Of a stretch of DNA of 64,000 bases, positions 1 to 10,918 are shown piece after piece. The notes beneath the pieces were generated by a model, which saw nothing but the letters and a program-made list of their open reading frames with translations, made no database searches and had not been told where the DNA came from. The translations under genes and the position numbers were made by a program. Within the stretch, counting starts at the first letter, position 1. Each line of letters opens with the position of its first letter. Origin of the DNA: Oscarella lobularis (lineage: Eukaryota; Porifera; Homoscleromorpha; Homosclerophorida; Oscarellidae); NCBI RefSeq assembly GCF_947507565.1, contig NC_089183.1, positions 992,001 to 1,056,000 on the forward strand, in the 5' to 3' direction.

Positions 1-973
1 CATCGCTTGCGCCAAATGGTCCCATTATATATTTATTTCTCCGTCAATAAGACACGCTATCACTCAATGCTCGCCTCCACTTCAGAAGATCTTCATGTTT
101 TCTACATGTATGTCTTTCTCGTCTAGTAGAACTGCCGCCATCTTTTTTGCTTGAAACAGTGCCCCTCCAATCATTATCAGAAGATTCTGAAGTCTCGCTC
201 TTAGCTGACAGAGCGAAGTTGACCTTTCGTATTTCTCTACCAACTTTCTAAAAGATCTCTAGTCAGCCCGTACTTTGGATTGCTTGGAATTATATGTCTG
301 TACGGTCTCCAACTCCTCAAAAAAATTTCTTGAGATATTCCTCCAGCTCTTTCTTCTTTACCGTACTTCTTCAGCAGACATTGCATGGCACCTTGTCCTA
401 ATTCTTGACTAAAAACCGTAGCCCTCCATACAGTAGGTCGGCTTGGAATCATATGGATTCGTACCTAATATTATTCGCGACAAACGACCCTAAGGTGTCA
501 GATCGGTGACCCAATCCTGTACCACGCAAAAACGTGCGAGAAGTGTTGCTCCAAATTATTGCGTGAAGTCAAGCTGAGTTGGAGGGAGGGAGAGACGAAT
601 CATTACGGCGTCCTCGTTCTCAAACAAACCGCAGCTTTCCATTAGCTAGTGTTACCGTTTGTATAATACTATAGAATAACGATAACAGAGAGTACAGTAA
701 AAGGATAAAAAAAGCCAAGTATAGTCAGGAAAGCAATCCTCCCTCTCTTCTTAATATAAAAACCTAACTAATAAGTTGAAAAAATGAAGGCATCGTGAAA
801 CGACTAAACAATACTAATAGAAAATAATGTCTGGATGAAAGAGTATGTGTGCAACTCTATTTTAACAAATATCACATTTTGGGACGATGAGTCCATAGAT
901 GATGAATCAGACAGTGTCACCGTGGCTGCATACTACAATACTATATGTGCGCAATTGATGACTCTAATACGAG
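1..973. other. Intergenic, no recognisable gene
   Basis: Both strands were read and no stretch resembles a known domain. The open frames here are short and lack splice-site support. The DNA is AT-rich, ordinary single-copy sequence as far as can be judged. It lies downstream of the minus-strand death-domain locus, so its right end may hold that locus's 3' flank. Confidence 0.5.
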
Positions 974-2017
974 TCAGTGTGAGCCTAAAAGGAGTAATAC
1001 GATGCATAGCAAGCGCGCAACACAACAAGAAACTTACCAGAAAAAATGTCGGGTACTACATTTGAGTAGCCTACGTCAGGGTCCTTCACGGCATCGATAA
1101 AATGCCTGCGGGTTGCTCTAACGCCGAACTTGTTTGCCCACGTCTCCAGCATCTCCACAGCACGCTCGCTATCGTTGCATTGCTCTCCAAGCGATTGAAT
1201 TTTATTATGTTCAAAAGGTTCTGGTTTCAAAATTCTCGCTTGAATGCGTTGGGCCGCTCTAAATCTCTCGATTGACGTCATCTTCGTATCAAGAAACTTG
1301 TCACTAAATGAAGAAGTGACATCTAAAGAATGCCGATAAACAGGATCCTTCGTCGATTACCTAATTAAGCTTACCAACGCAAAAAGACTCTGACGTTTTA
1401 GGTGCTTGGAGCAGAGTGTCCTCCCCCAAGTCACCAAAGCAGCTGCTAACTACATTCCCTAAATCACTGTCTTGCAAGGCATCAGTAAGAACAGCAACAA
1501 CAGCTTTCTCTCCAGACTGCTCTAGCCACTTATCTAATATCTGATGCACTTGCTCTGCGTTAATTAACTTTGTCCGCTACATGGCTGGAACACCTGACGT
1601 CAAGGTTAAAGGCAAGTTCAGGGATTTTCTTAAAACGGCACCGGCTAACGACCCTTGCAACCGATTTCGCATCTTGTGGCGCGACGCGGCTTCCACACGC
1701 ATCAGGAAATATTTTGTCTAGTCGTCGCTCAAATGATTCCAGAACTGTAGAGAAGAGTAGAATAATATTTTAACCCAATGATCCGTTTATACCTCGTCTA
1801 ATACTGTTGCTGCATTTCTGAAGTTTTCTAGGCACAGCGAATTTGGAACCCTAATTAGGATAGCACTTTTAGAGGGCTCTCTGGTGCGAGATCACAATTT
1901 TATTTCTTTGGCAATTTTTAATGCAGATGACAGACCAACACGACAGCAATGAATAACTACCACACATTTGTCTAAAAGAAGATCGATGGCCGTCCAGAGT
2001 CCCTTGTCAGAACTCAT
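974..2017 (-). pseudogene. Death-domain gene, two death domains, apparently decayed
   Basis: Minus-strand pieces encode two death-domain C-terminal halves. The first (about 1377-1555) carries ILDKWLEQSGEKAVVAVLTD. The second (exon about 1038-1322) carries MLETWANKFGVRATRRHFID and ends with KDPDVGYSNVVPDIFSG. The exon at 1038-1322 has good splice sites (ctttag acceptor, gtaagt donor) and joins in phase to the exon upstream and to an 11-nt terminal exon (974-984) ending in TGA. Death domains mediate assembly of apoptosis and immune signalling complexes. Upstream pieces read open (about 1782-2017, and 1570-1769 after a ctctacag acceptor) but do not join in phase. An in-frame TGA interrupts the 1782-2017 piece, and the first death domain is shifted by four bases at a TTAATTAA (1561-1568). 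The protein therefore looks broken. It follows directly, in the same frame, the coding stretch at 2018-2559, and the two may be one former gene. Confidence 0.6.
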
Positions 2018-2559
2018 TCACACAACAACATGCGTAGTTAGACTTCTATCGTCGAAGTAGCATCGAGAGCTGTAGTCGTCTCCGTATATCAGCGTAAACG
2101 GTTTGGCAGTAATAGAGTGGTTTCCTGTTGCCGTAAATTTATGAAGCACTTCAATGTAATCAAGACTTCGATGTTGATAGAATTCAGAGCAGCTGTCGCC
2201 ATCGTATGTGACTTCAATTCTGCAAAAGATCTCAGACTGTGCTATTACACCAGTGATAATTAGGACTCACCCAAAGATGGTTTTATCGCCGCAGTACTTG
2301 AAGTTATTGAAAGTCGCCCTTGCCCACGCCTTATAGGCACCGGGACTCCCACTAGTTAGGCTATCTAGTAGGACGCAACAGCAGTTGTTAACAGCACCTA
2401 TACCGAAAATTGGCTGAGAAAGGTTAGACTGAGAAAATAGGACTGACTGACAGTCTTGATTAGAATAGGAAACAGTTGCAGAAACGGCTGACAGACAGAG
2501 CAAGAATATCCATGAGAAAATCTTCGCTGCTGCGGCTCCTTGGCTGGTTGTGATTTCTA
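2018..2559 (-). CDS. Possible small secreted protein or former N-terminus of the death-domain gene
   Basis: Two minus-strand exons (2271-2559 and 2018-2219) are joined by a 51-bp intron with gtgagt and ttttgcag sites and keep frame across the junction. The first exon has a hydrophobic stretch (FSWIFLLCLSAVSATVS) followed by a cysteine-bearing segment. The second exon ends at a TGA followed at once by an in-frame ATG (2015-2017) that opens the next stretch. No ATG lies ahead of the hydrophobic stretch in this frame. A ctttcag acceptor at 2560-2561 suggests that an upstream exon supplies the start. No family was recognised. It may be an independent secreted protein, or the 5' part of the adjacent death-domain gene with TGA as a decay mutation. 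Confidence 0.4.
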
Positions 2560-2709
2560 CTGAAAGCGTCGAGACGTACACTAGGCCTTATATCTGGACG
2601 CTTGTGGGCGTTGACCTATAATTGCCTGGAATTGGATCTCTCTCAGAAAATCAGCCCAAAGGAACGCTGCTAACGTCTAAATCGCGCAGAAAGTCCATAT
2701 CTCCTAACC

Positions 2710-3043
2710 TACGCTTAGATCTGTTCGCAAGAAATGACTCCTTTCAGGAACAGACCGTTTCTGTTTGCATAAAATTTAACTTGCAAGTCCTCGCTTTGGT
2801 CGGCCTTCTGCTGTGATTGCTAATATGCCCACTCTGCTGTTTGCTAGCATAAGAGACCTCAAATGAATTTCTGTTTTACGCTTAGATCTGTTCGCAAGAA
2901 ATGACTCCTTTCAGGAACAGACCGTTTCTGTTTGCATAAAATTTAACTTGCAAGTCCCCGCTTTGGTCGGCCTTCTGCTGTGATTGCTAATGCCCACTCT
3001 GCTGTTTGCTAGCATAAGAGACCTCAAATGAATTTCTGTTTAC
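2710..3043. repeat. Direct tandem duplication, unit about 167 bp
   Basis: Two head-to-tail copies begin at 2710 and 2877 with the same text (tacgcttagatctgttcgca) and end with the same sequence (agacctcaaatgaatttctg). They differ at only a few positions, including a 2-bp deletion (taatatgccc versus taatgccc). The near identity points to a recent local duplication. No coding function is evident. Confidence 0.85.
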
Positions 3044-3441
3044 GGTACCTGTCCAGCCAAAGATACGGAGATTTGCATCCATTACGTGCGAGGCAGCTGT
3101 TGCACAGCAGACGACGACGGCGCGAAAGAATTCGCCGACGTACGGCGGTGCCCGAAGACGCGCCTGTCGAGACGCCGAACGCTCGTCCGGACGTCGAATC
3201 CGCTTCGAATCGGCAGCGACGGCGACGGCGAGGGCATCGACTGTCGCCACGTGCTAGATAATAATACCGGTACTGCACTTGCTTTGTTCCGTTGTTCATT
3301 AATTAAAAAATGAAATTAGATTCTTTACGTATGCAAAGTCGGGTTTTTAATACCTTGTCTTTGTAGTTGTTGAACTGGCTACAGGTGCATCTCCAAGTTG
3401 GCCAAGCTGCTGTTCTGCGTGATCATGATGGATTAGACCTA
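3044..3441. other. No firm gene; GC-rich open stretch
   Basis: Between about 3050 and 3255 the plus strand stays open and includes a short cysteine-bearing run (GSCCTADDDGAKEF). There is no clear start and no clear splice context, and the minus strand is open too, as expected of GC-rich DNA. I could not assign it. Confidence 0.25.
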
Positions 3442-3524
3442 GCCTCGCATGCCAGGCTCTTTTCCCGTGAAGAGAAAAGGTTAGAGTATAGGAGGTCCGA
3501 GGAAAAGGGCCTGGCATGTGAGGC
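3442..3524. repeat. Imperfect inverted repeat, 24-bp arms
   Basis: The left arm (3442-3465) and right arm (3501-3524) are reverse complements except at two positions, separated by 35 bp. The core reads gcatgccaggctcttttcc on the left and its complement on the right. A stem this long could be a small palindromic element or a hairpin. No flanking target duplication was seen and no second copy was found. Confidence 0.6.
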
Positions 3525-3736
3525 AGTAACGAGTCCGGAGAATGGTTCAATTTGGAAGGGAATCATGATGCCAATCTCATCATTCCCGGACATGTATTTT
3601 GACGAGGTGAATGTGACCAAGCTGACTTACTGTAGATTAGATCGGTAATCATGTGGACAGTAGGGACCCGCCTATTCAAATGCGCAACTGCGCATTCCGT
3701 GACACATCGTGTTCTGTTTGACAGCCGGTGACAATC

Positions 3737-4255
3737 ATGACCTCTAAGTTTGCTGCTATCATTCTACTTGTGCTAGTCATGGTGAGCGGATCTGAGGGCT
3801 GGCGACGCCGTCGATCGGGTTCGCCGCCAACTAATGTCCAAACACAGAAAGAGTTGACGCTTTCGGCTTTGGCTCAACGTTCCGAAAAGGTAAGAGCGAC
3901 GGGCCGGGGGGGGGGTCCTTGTCGCTCCGTGAAGTACATGCCTACATGCGTGTTTCTTTTGTTCACTCGTAGCCGATTGAAGCGCTCGCCTTTATTCAAC
4001 GCTATCTCGGCCGTTTTGAAGACCAGCTCAATAAAGCGGAAATGAACGACGTTTTCGACTCGGCTACTACTAAGGAGGACGAGTACGGCCGAGACAATTT
4101 GAAGAAGGACGTTGGGGCGTTGCTTTCAAAGCTCGCACTCAATGAAAAGTATGCGTAAATTAGATAGACGCGTTTGGATGCCGATCAGTTCTTTCAGCGC
4201 CGCCGATCTCCAACGTTTCATTTCCGTACTCGACGACTACGAGAAAACCTTGTGA
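3737..4255 (+). CDS. Small secreted protein, three exons, 128 aa
   Basis: Exons 3737-3889, 3973-4148 and 4198-4255 join in phase with canonical sites (gtaaga/cgtag and gtatgc/tttcag), giving introns of 83 and 49 bp. The protein starts with a clear signal peptide (MTSKFAAIILLVLVMVSGSE), then a basic WRRRRSG stretch and a soluble, helical, charged remainder ending VLDDYEKTL. It has no cysteines after the signal peptide, no membrane segment and no recognised domain. The basic run just after the signal could be a processing site. The start is the only ATG ahead of the hydrophobic core. The family is unknown. Confidence 0.75.
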
Positions 4256-5413
4256 TCGGAAAGCCGCCGAGACTTGGACAGTCTGGCGTGAACTTCTGTT
4301 AGAAGCCTTGTCTTTGAGTGTTTGCGTTCGTTGCTGATGTCTTTGGTGTTAATTTCTCCATGCATGCCAATGCAAAATTACTTGTCAACGGCGCCCCAGC
4401 ACGTACGCGAGAGTTCGGCATTTTCTTTCTATTTCTCGTAGAACGCGATCCTCTAAGCCGCGTGGAAGCGGAGTTGGATTAATTTAAGTGTCAGATTTAT
4501 GACAGTAAATATTTCTTAGTATTGCGCATGTCGATATGTCCTGAACAACGTCACGTGAGAAGAAAAGCGTCTTTGCATTCTCAATGGCTCTGGTTTTACG
4601 GTTCATGCAGAACGATAGAGGCGACGGGTTGACCGAGGTAGGAGAAGAACCTTTTTCGGCGCGTCTGCCTAGTCGTCACGAGAAGTTTATGAACGATAGA
4701 GGCGCGAGAGACAAATGAAACGAGAAAAATAGACTTGTAGCGTTATATAGAGCTAAGGGAGTGTGATATGGAGCGAAGGGATCGAGAACTCCGGCGATGT
4801 ATCTTCGCAATCACCATTAGGGAAAAAATGAGCGTTGGCTCGCAAAAAAATAATGAGTGCATGGTTCTGTAGTGAAAATAAGCGTGCTGCATGGCCTCCC
4901 TAAAAAGGCAGAACTAAAGGACGGGTCAGGGTCAGTCTCTAGCAGCCGTTGCCCGGCTCAAAAGGCGGAGAAAATCGCATGAAAATAGACGGCTGTCTAT
5001 CTACTGACTTTCGTCCAGTGGTGGATACGTGCGATTTCCGCTCGATTATGCATGTGGGAGACCTTGTTAGTCACGTAACATTCGTGGCGTAGAAGAATAA
5101 TCTCCATATATTATTTGGTTCTTGATTTTTGATTTTTTTTTAAGATCGCTGATGTGAGCATACAGATGGAGGAGTCGTGTGACTTTTGGGAAGCCAAATC
5201 GCAGCAATCAGAAGCCATTTTCAAAGACGGGTCAAGGCAGAGATACGTCTGTAACTGACTTCCGTCAGTGGTCGAAGGTGAGTTGGGCGCAATAGCCGCA
5301 AAACGACGGCATCAGTTGAACAAAAAAAACGACGACAACACGACACTAAACGAAAAACCAATCAACCTCGCTCGGCAACGAAGAAAAAAAGCAATCATCA
5401 AATATTGAAAAAG
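4256..5413. other. Intergenic, with short internal repeats
   Basis: No coding stretch is supported. Short phrases recur: gaacgatagaggcg at about 4610 and 4692, and actgactttcgtccagtgg (about 5003) beside a close variant at about 5254. These may be remnants of local duplication. The sequence separates a plus-strand gene end from a minus-strand gene end. Confidence 0.4.
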
Positions 5414-8400
5414 CTATCTGCAGATTGATTTGTGTCGCTTGTAGTCCGCCTTCTGGCACAGGCGATTGCAATAGTAGACGCTCCTGCATCGGCCGCACTT
5501 CATCTTCGTCTCAGCCTTCCCACACGAAGCGCACCTGCGCGCCGTCGTCGCCGCCTGAACGGCGGCATCATCACGATTCACTTCTACGTTGACATCGACT
5601 TCACGAAGCGGCTCGACAATCGTCGCCTCGTTGCACGTGAAGTGAACGTTTTGGATCACCGCGTCGACGACGTCGCAATCGAAGGCAAATCCGTACGTTT
5701 CCCGCATCGAAACGACGAGAGATTCACGTTCCGCTTTCGACATTGAATCATAGGTCATGAGTCGACGAAAGATGTCTGCGCCGAATCGATTGTCGCCTTG
5801 AGAAGCGTAAACTTCTCAAAGGGATCGTGTCGTCGAAAGGACGACGACGACGCGTCGAGGTGCGACGCGTCGGACATCTTCATATCCGCAAAATCGCTCA
5901 AAATCTCCAACTCTTTGACGCACTTCCGAACGGCTTCGTACCGATTGCGTTGATCGAATGGCAACGCCGTTTGCTTCAACGTCACTATGTACTTCTTCTT
6001 TTCCTCGTTCGACTCCAGGATCGGTTTGATCATTTCCGACGGGACGCCGAGCGTCGTCTCGTTCGGCTCGAACGAACAGCCGAGTCGTTCAAATTCGTCC
6101 AGGGTGAGGTAGGGTCTAGGAGAGTTCGAGTCGGTGCGATCGGTTTCGTTGAAATCGTCTTCTTCTTCTTCTTCGATCGCTTCGATTCCGTATAATGTGG
6201 AAAACTGCTCCTTGCCTGTTTTGGTGAGCGCAAGACGATGTCGGCCGAGGGCGTAGGGATCGACGTAAATTCCGTCCTCGTGTTGCATCTAAGAGACGTG
6301 AAGGTTAGGTCAGATATAGAATTGCCCTATAGTTTTTCCGTTCGTTTACCTCTGGTAGAATTTTTATTATCTGATCCGCGGGGCTGAGGTCGTCGTAGAC
6401 GCGCAGTTTCTTCACCTGTTCGACGAGATTCTCGCGTCGAACTTTTCCCATCAAGTACATGCCCTGTTGCGTCAGATATTTGTGGAGTTCCTCCGTCGTC
6501 ATGGCATCGGGATCCCTATCGACGATTTCCGTCCAATTCCGTATCTCGCTCTGAGGACGATTCTAATGAAACGAGGAAATAGATTTTGAGGTTACCTTGT
6601 GTAAAAGGACTCACTCTATCTTTTGACAGATGTCTCTTTAGCTGGGCCATATAATCGTCGCTTAGCCCATACTGCCTCATGGGATTCGACTCGAAAGCGG
6701 GCGGAAGAGACTGAAACTTTAGCCTCTGTTCCTCCATCGTCGCCTCTATCAACGCTTTCTCCTTTCGCCGTTGCTCCTCATCCGCTAGCTGAACAAATTC
6801 GTCGTACGTTTTCGCCGTCTCCGGCGGCATCAGTCGTCGCTCGGACTCCTCTTCTTCATCATCACCTTTACGCTTTTCTTCTTCTTCTTCTTCGGATTCC
6901 CCTGCTTCTCCTTCGCCTTCGCGCATCGTCGCGTCACGCGAGTGACGGCCGGAACCAACGTGATACGATGAAAGATGTCGAAAGGGAGCTCGTCGCGTAG
7001 CCTGTCCCACTCCGTCGACGACATCGTCTCGTGCATTCGTTTCAACATGGGAACGTACTTACCAAGCAAATCGTTGAACCACTCGGCGCGACGGCGCGCT
7101 GACTCGCACGCGGACGCGCGCAACGCGTCTACGACATCATCGCAGTGCGTGACGACGAAGTGAAGTTGCCGACGCGCGAGTGGCATGGGCACGCGCACGC
7201 CCGCCTCCTCGTCGATCACAATCCACTCGTCGTGATCGTGCACCGCTCGTTCGCCGGGGGCCTTGATCAAGACGTTCTGCAGTCGATCGGCGACGAGACG
7301 GAGAAACGCGTTGAAATGCTCGTAGCGACCATTCGCAATCGCAGCCACCAACGAATCGACGTCGTCGAGATCGAGAGCGCGTGCGAGAAGTCGCGCCGAT
7401 TTTTCGTCGCGCGGATCGAGATCGCACGCTATCGTCATGACGACGACCGTCTCCCTATCTCGACCTCCCAGCGCGAGGAGACACTCGGCTTTGCGCTGGT
7501 ATCCCTTCACCCAGTCGGGTTTGACCGTTAGGCATCGTTCGGCGTCGCGCAACGCACGGTTGAGCCGATTGGCCAGCTGGTGCACTTGCGAACGTCGATG
7601 GTAAGTTAAGTGCGCGTCAACTCTGCTCACTTCCAACGCTCTATCGTAGTGCTCCAACGCCTTGTCGAAATTTTTGAATTTCGCCTCGCGATCGCCGAGT
7701 CGACGCAACTCGACGACTTTGCCGACGTCGTCATAGTCACGTGGTATCTCCGGCGTCGAAGGTTCTGATTGGATAAAACGCATTAGTTTGCGTCGGTTGT
7801 TCGAGGTCACGTGAAGCAGGTTACAAAGGTATTTTGCCAATCCGATGTCATAATCGTTGAGGGCCTTTATGACGTCGAAACAGTGTTTGGTGACAGTTGG
7901 CACTACCATTTCGGGCAACGCTTCGAACGAGACGACGTTGCGTTCCGGACACGGGTCCCACGAGGAATCGGCGCCCCACTCGTTCGCGCAGCGATTCGCG
8001 AATCGACGATAGCACTTGGGATGACGTAGTCTGGGCATGCGTCGCGATTCGCATACCAACGATGACGTCATTTTTCTTGGATCCGGGACGTACTTGAGAT
8101 GCCATTCCGCTGCCATGACGACCAGTGAGACGTTCGTCACCGACTCCTTGCACTCGGGACATTGAAAACAGCGTTCGCCTGTGGGCCACGTGTCGCGATC
8201 TTTCGGGTCACGTGTGTAGAGATTCGCGAGGAATTCGACGTCGGCGCCTGTGCAACGGGCGACGTGATGCGGCGCGTTGGGAAAGAGATGAACGTCGGGC
8301 ATCATGGCGTTGAGCACGTCGAGTCTCTCGTCGCCCGTGCGCGACAGACGATCGGGGTCCTCTTGAGGAGCCCCGGCGGGCGGAACGTGGCTCACGGCGA

Positions 8401-8482
8401 GAACGCTGAACGTCTTTCCTTTGACGACGACTTTGGAGAATTTGTAGCGGCCTGCCGGAGGCTTCGCACTGCGAAAATCCAT
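5414..8482 (-). CDS. TPR and MYND-type zinc finger protein
   Basis: Exons read as 6947-8482, 6615-6901, 6350-6562 and then 6288 leftward to 5414. The 6562/6615 and 6288/6350 junctions are canonical and phase 0. The first junction needs a 45-bp intron (gtcact...agcag) to leave a lysine-rich frame and enter an acidic one. TPR-like helices occur about residues 255-340 (KFKNFDKALEHYDRALEV...LNRALRDAERCLTVKPD). The C-terminus is a MYND finger with the full Cys/His pattern (CASCGKAETKMKC, CRSVYYCNRLCQ, DYKRHKSIC). MYND fingers bind proline-rich partners and TPRs bind proteins, so an adaptor role is likely, but no SET domain was seen. Near 5757 the frame changes without an obvious intron: the MYND frame opens with an ATG whose bases overlap the TGA of the preceding frame. 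The start is the ATG at 8480-8482, because the upstream open stretch lacks coding character. Confidence 0.7.
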
Positions 8483-8526
8483 GGGAATTATACGGGATCG
8501 CACAGTACGGACACTCAGCCTTTGAC

Positions 8527-8546
8527 CACGGATTCTAGAATCCGTG
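8527..8546. promoter_or_regulatory. Perfect 20-bp palindrome with heat-shock-element core
   Basis: The sequence CACGGATTCTAGAATCCGTG is fully self-complementary and lies 45 bp upstream of the chosen ATG of the TPR/MYND gene. Its centre, TTCTAGAA, matches the inverted TTC/GAA unit of heat shock elements. A related palindrome with the same ten-base arms occurs at 60097-60122. A regulatory role is inference. Confidence 0.45.
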
Positions 8547-9479
8547 CTTTGCCCTTTCCAAGCGTGCCTTGCCTTGGGACCTGAACGCGTACGCATTGTA
8601 CGTTCGACTAACCGGTTTTTCTCCCTCCTAGATTACCTCTAGTTGTTCTAAGTTGAGTAGGTACATAGGCTACAACGTTTGCAAGAGCATTGCTGCTTTT
8701 TTATCTCTGGGCTTGGCTGCTCAAGCCTTTTTTCTTTTTAGGAGCTTGTGTAGCGCGTACAACGATATTGTATCCAGATGTGGATATTGGCAAGGAAGTG
8801 AAAATCATGGAAGTGAGACTTCACGCGAAAATACAAGTGGAGTTTGGATTTTAATTGGGAATCAATTCTGCCTCTCTTTTACGGTCCTTACAATCCTCAG
8901 GAACTTTTACGCCCAAGGCGGCGAATAAATTTGTACAAGGTTTGTGAAAATTAATTAAAAGATGTACCCTTTTTTAATTTTTTTGTTCTAGGAATAAGGA
9001 AGCAGAAGAAAGAAAAAGGACTGCGATCCATGTGACAGTATGGCCTAATATTAGTTAATTGCTTCGTGCTCCAGGGGCTCTCAGGCAAGTGACATAAATC
9101 GTTATCCTTTCCCTTCGCTCTTGCCTAGTGATCCTCGTCTCCTTTTAGAACCCTGGTACATGTTGGAAACGTGTGTCTTATCTGGAAACTCTCTTGTTCT
9201 TAATATACTGCGTCATGACGTCGTGGAAGAAAGAAAAGAACAGAGAAATGACTTTATAGATCTTTTAGCTGACAATTATTTTCTAGTTTTTTTGTGGTAT
9301 AGTCGTAGCAGTAGTAGTCGTTGTAGCGTAGTGATGAAAGGGGTCCTGAGCATGACCCTAAATTTGAAACTGCTTCGGGACCTTCTTTGAGAGGTCTCGT
9401 GTGCGCGAGGAAAGAAGGCGCGTCGCACGCAGACAAACTCGCATGAAAGTCATGATTTTTTATTAAATATTAACCCGGA
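8547..9479. other. No firm gene; two unassigned open stretches
   Basis: Plus-strand open stretches at 8653-8928 (with two hydrophobic runs, such as AAFLSLGLAAQAFFLF) and 9121-9390 have no recognised domain, no ATG at a sensible place for the first, and no clear splice structure. The left end is the likely promoter region of the minus-strand TPR/MYND gene. Confidence 0.3.
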
Positions 9480-10010
9480 AATAAACCGGAAATAACAAAA
9501 AAAATTTGCGCAGAGGTCTTCCTGTCGTCGCTGTCCACCTGCACAGGCCGCGAGGACCCGTACAGGCTTCGGTTGGGTGGGGGTCAACCTCACTACTCCC
9601 CCGTCGGAGTTGGAGCCTGTTTAGTCTCCCGGCTCGGACGCCTGGGACCGGCAGCGCTCGGATGTGAGTTCTGCCGGCCTGGTTCCAGGGGGACCGCTAT
9701 TGTAACCCACCGCGTCTTGCCCAAGTGGGGTGGCAGTTTATCACTCGTGCCACTGGAGTAGGGGTTGGGCTCCCCTGCGTTCAAGCCACTTTTAACCTCT
9801 CTGGCTCAAGAGTTGGGCCAGTTTTATTTAGTCACCTCGGGGCCCAGAGGTGAATGACGACTTCCGACAGCTTCTCGAATGTGCCAGCGGCCTGCGTTTG
9901 AGCCACGGAGCAACTTCCCTGCCACTGGGCTTCTGTGGTTCTCCCATCCTTCTAATGATTCGTTGTCGTCACTACACGCGGTTCCGCACGACAGACGACG
10001 CCGTCAAAAT
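9480..10010. other. GC-rich island of unknown origin
   Basis: This stretch is clearly richer in G and C than its AT-rich flanks, with sharp edges. The left edge is a run of A then T (about 9498-9509) and the right edge lies near 10005. Neither strand holds a long open frame with recognisable motifs. It resembles neither the 5S gene nor rRNA that I can place. It could be an inserted element fragment or a structured non-coding RNA. I cannot assign it. Confidence 0.4.
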
Positions 10011-10140
10011 GAATATCTCGAAATAGAAAGAAAATGACTTAATTTGCTTATTGCAACAATCCTTGTCATTCAGTTGCCACCTTGACACCCATACTGAGGA
10101 TTCTCTCAACTTAGTCCCAAGATATCAAAAATTTCTTATC

Positions 10141-10863
10141 TTTATTGATCTTCATTTTTGAATTGTAAACATCGGGATACTTCCGTTGAAGCACGAAAAA
10201 CGCCAAAGCAAAAGCCGACCCTCCAAATAAACGAATAAGAATACAAGCACGTGGAATCATAAAGCCAACCTACAGGTATTAGTTTGATAGTGAGAAACAA
10301 ACAATGATCATTATGCATTTTGTACCTGCGATTGGTGGTGCTATACATGATGCTCGACGGTCCTTCGGCGAACAGTGCCCAGCCCAACGCCTGAGGAACC
10401 TGCTCCTTGCGAACGATGCTTCCCACCACGACTATCGACAGGATAGCACCTGAAAAGAATCCATAAACGACGATAAACGTTACAAAGCCGCCGTAGTTTG
10501 TTATAAATAGCGTGCCAAATACGGCAACGGCTCAGGAAGCGGCGCAGATTCGAAAAAGATATATTGGACGTCTTTTTTTGTGATTAGCGAAGAGGCCAAT
10601 GACGGAGCATGCACGGAACCGACGCCCATCTAGATGGACGAGATAGTCGGCTTCGGATTCGCAGACGCGCAAATCAATAGCATAGCGTACCTATAAGAGA
10701 AAGAAAACAGCTTCAGTTTCAAGGCCTCGATCTTGAGCAGCTCGTTGAAAAGGATCCCAGATGCGAACAATGCGCCGCCGGCTAAGCAGTACGAAATGAA
10801 GGCTACGACGCCGACATCAATGGATAATCGTAGCTCCCACAGACGAGCTAAACAAATCGCCAT
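10141..10863 (-). pseudogene. Partial copy of the SLC16-like transporter gene
   Basis: This copies pieces of the intact minus-strand transporter at 15210-16959. The first-exon start (MAICLARLWELRLSIDVGVV) and third-exon text (VRKEQVPQALGWALFAEGPS) are almost identical, and the fourth-exon start (GWLYDSTCLYSYSF) is recognisable. The second exon and much of the first are missing. Exon-1 text runs straight into sequence matching the end of intron 2, and exon 3 carries extra stops and small indels. The splice signal after GPSS is altered. It is a truncated duplicate that cannot encode a transporter. Confidence 0.85.
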
Positions 10864-10918
10864 TGATTCGCTGGAGAAGCACGCTAAGGGTCACGAGCCT
10901 GCTGAGCCTGCTAGCTGA

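Noticed and set aside
3442-3524. CRISPR-like or rho-independent terminator reading of the inverted repeat
   Set aside because: Single copy with long arms in an animal genome; there is neither a repeat-spacer array nor a following T run.
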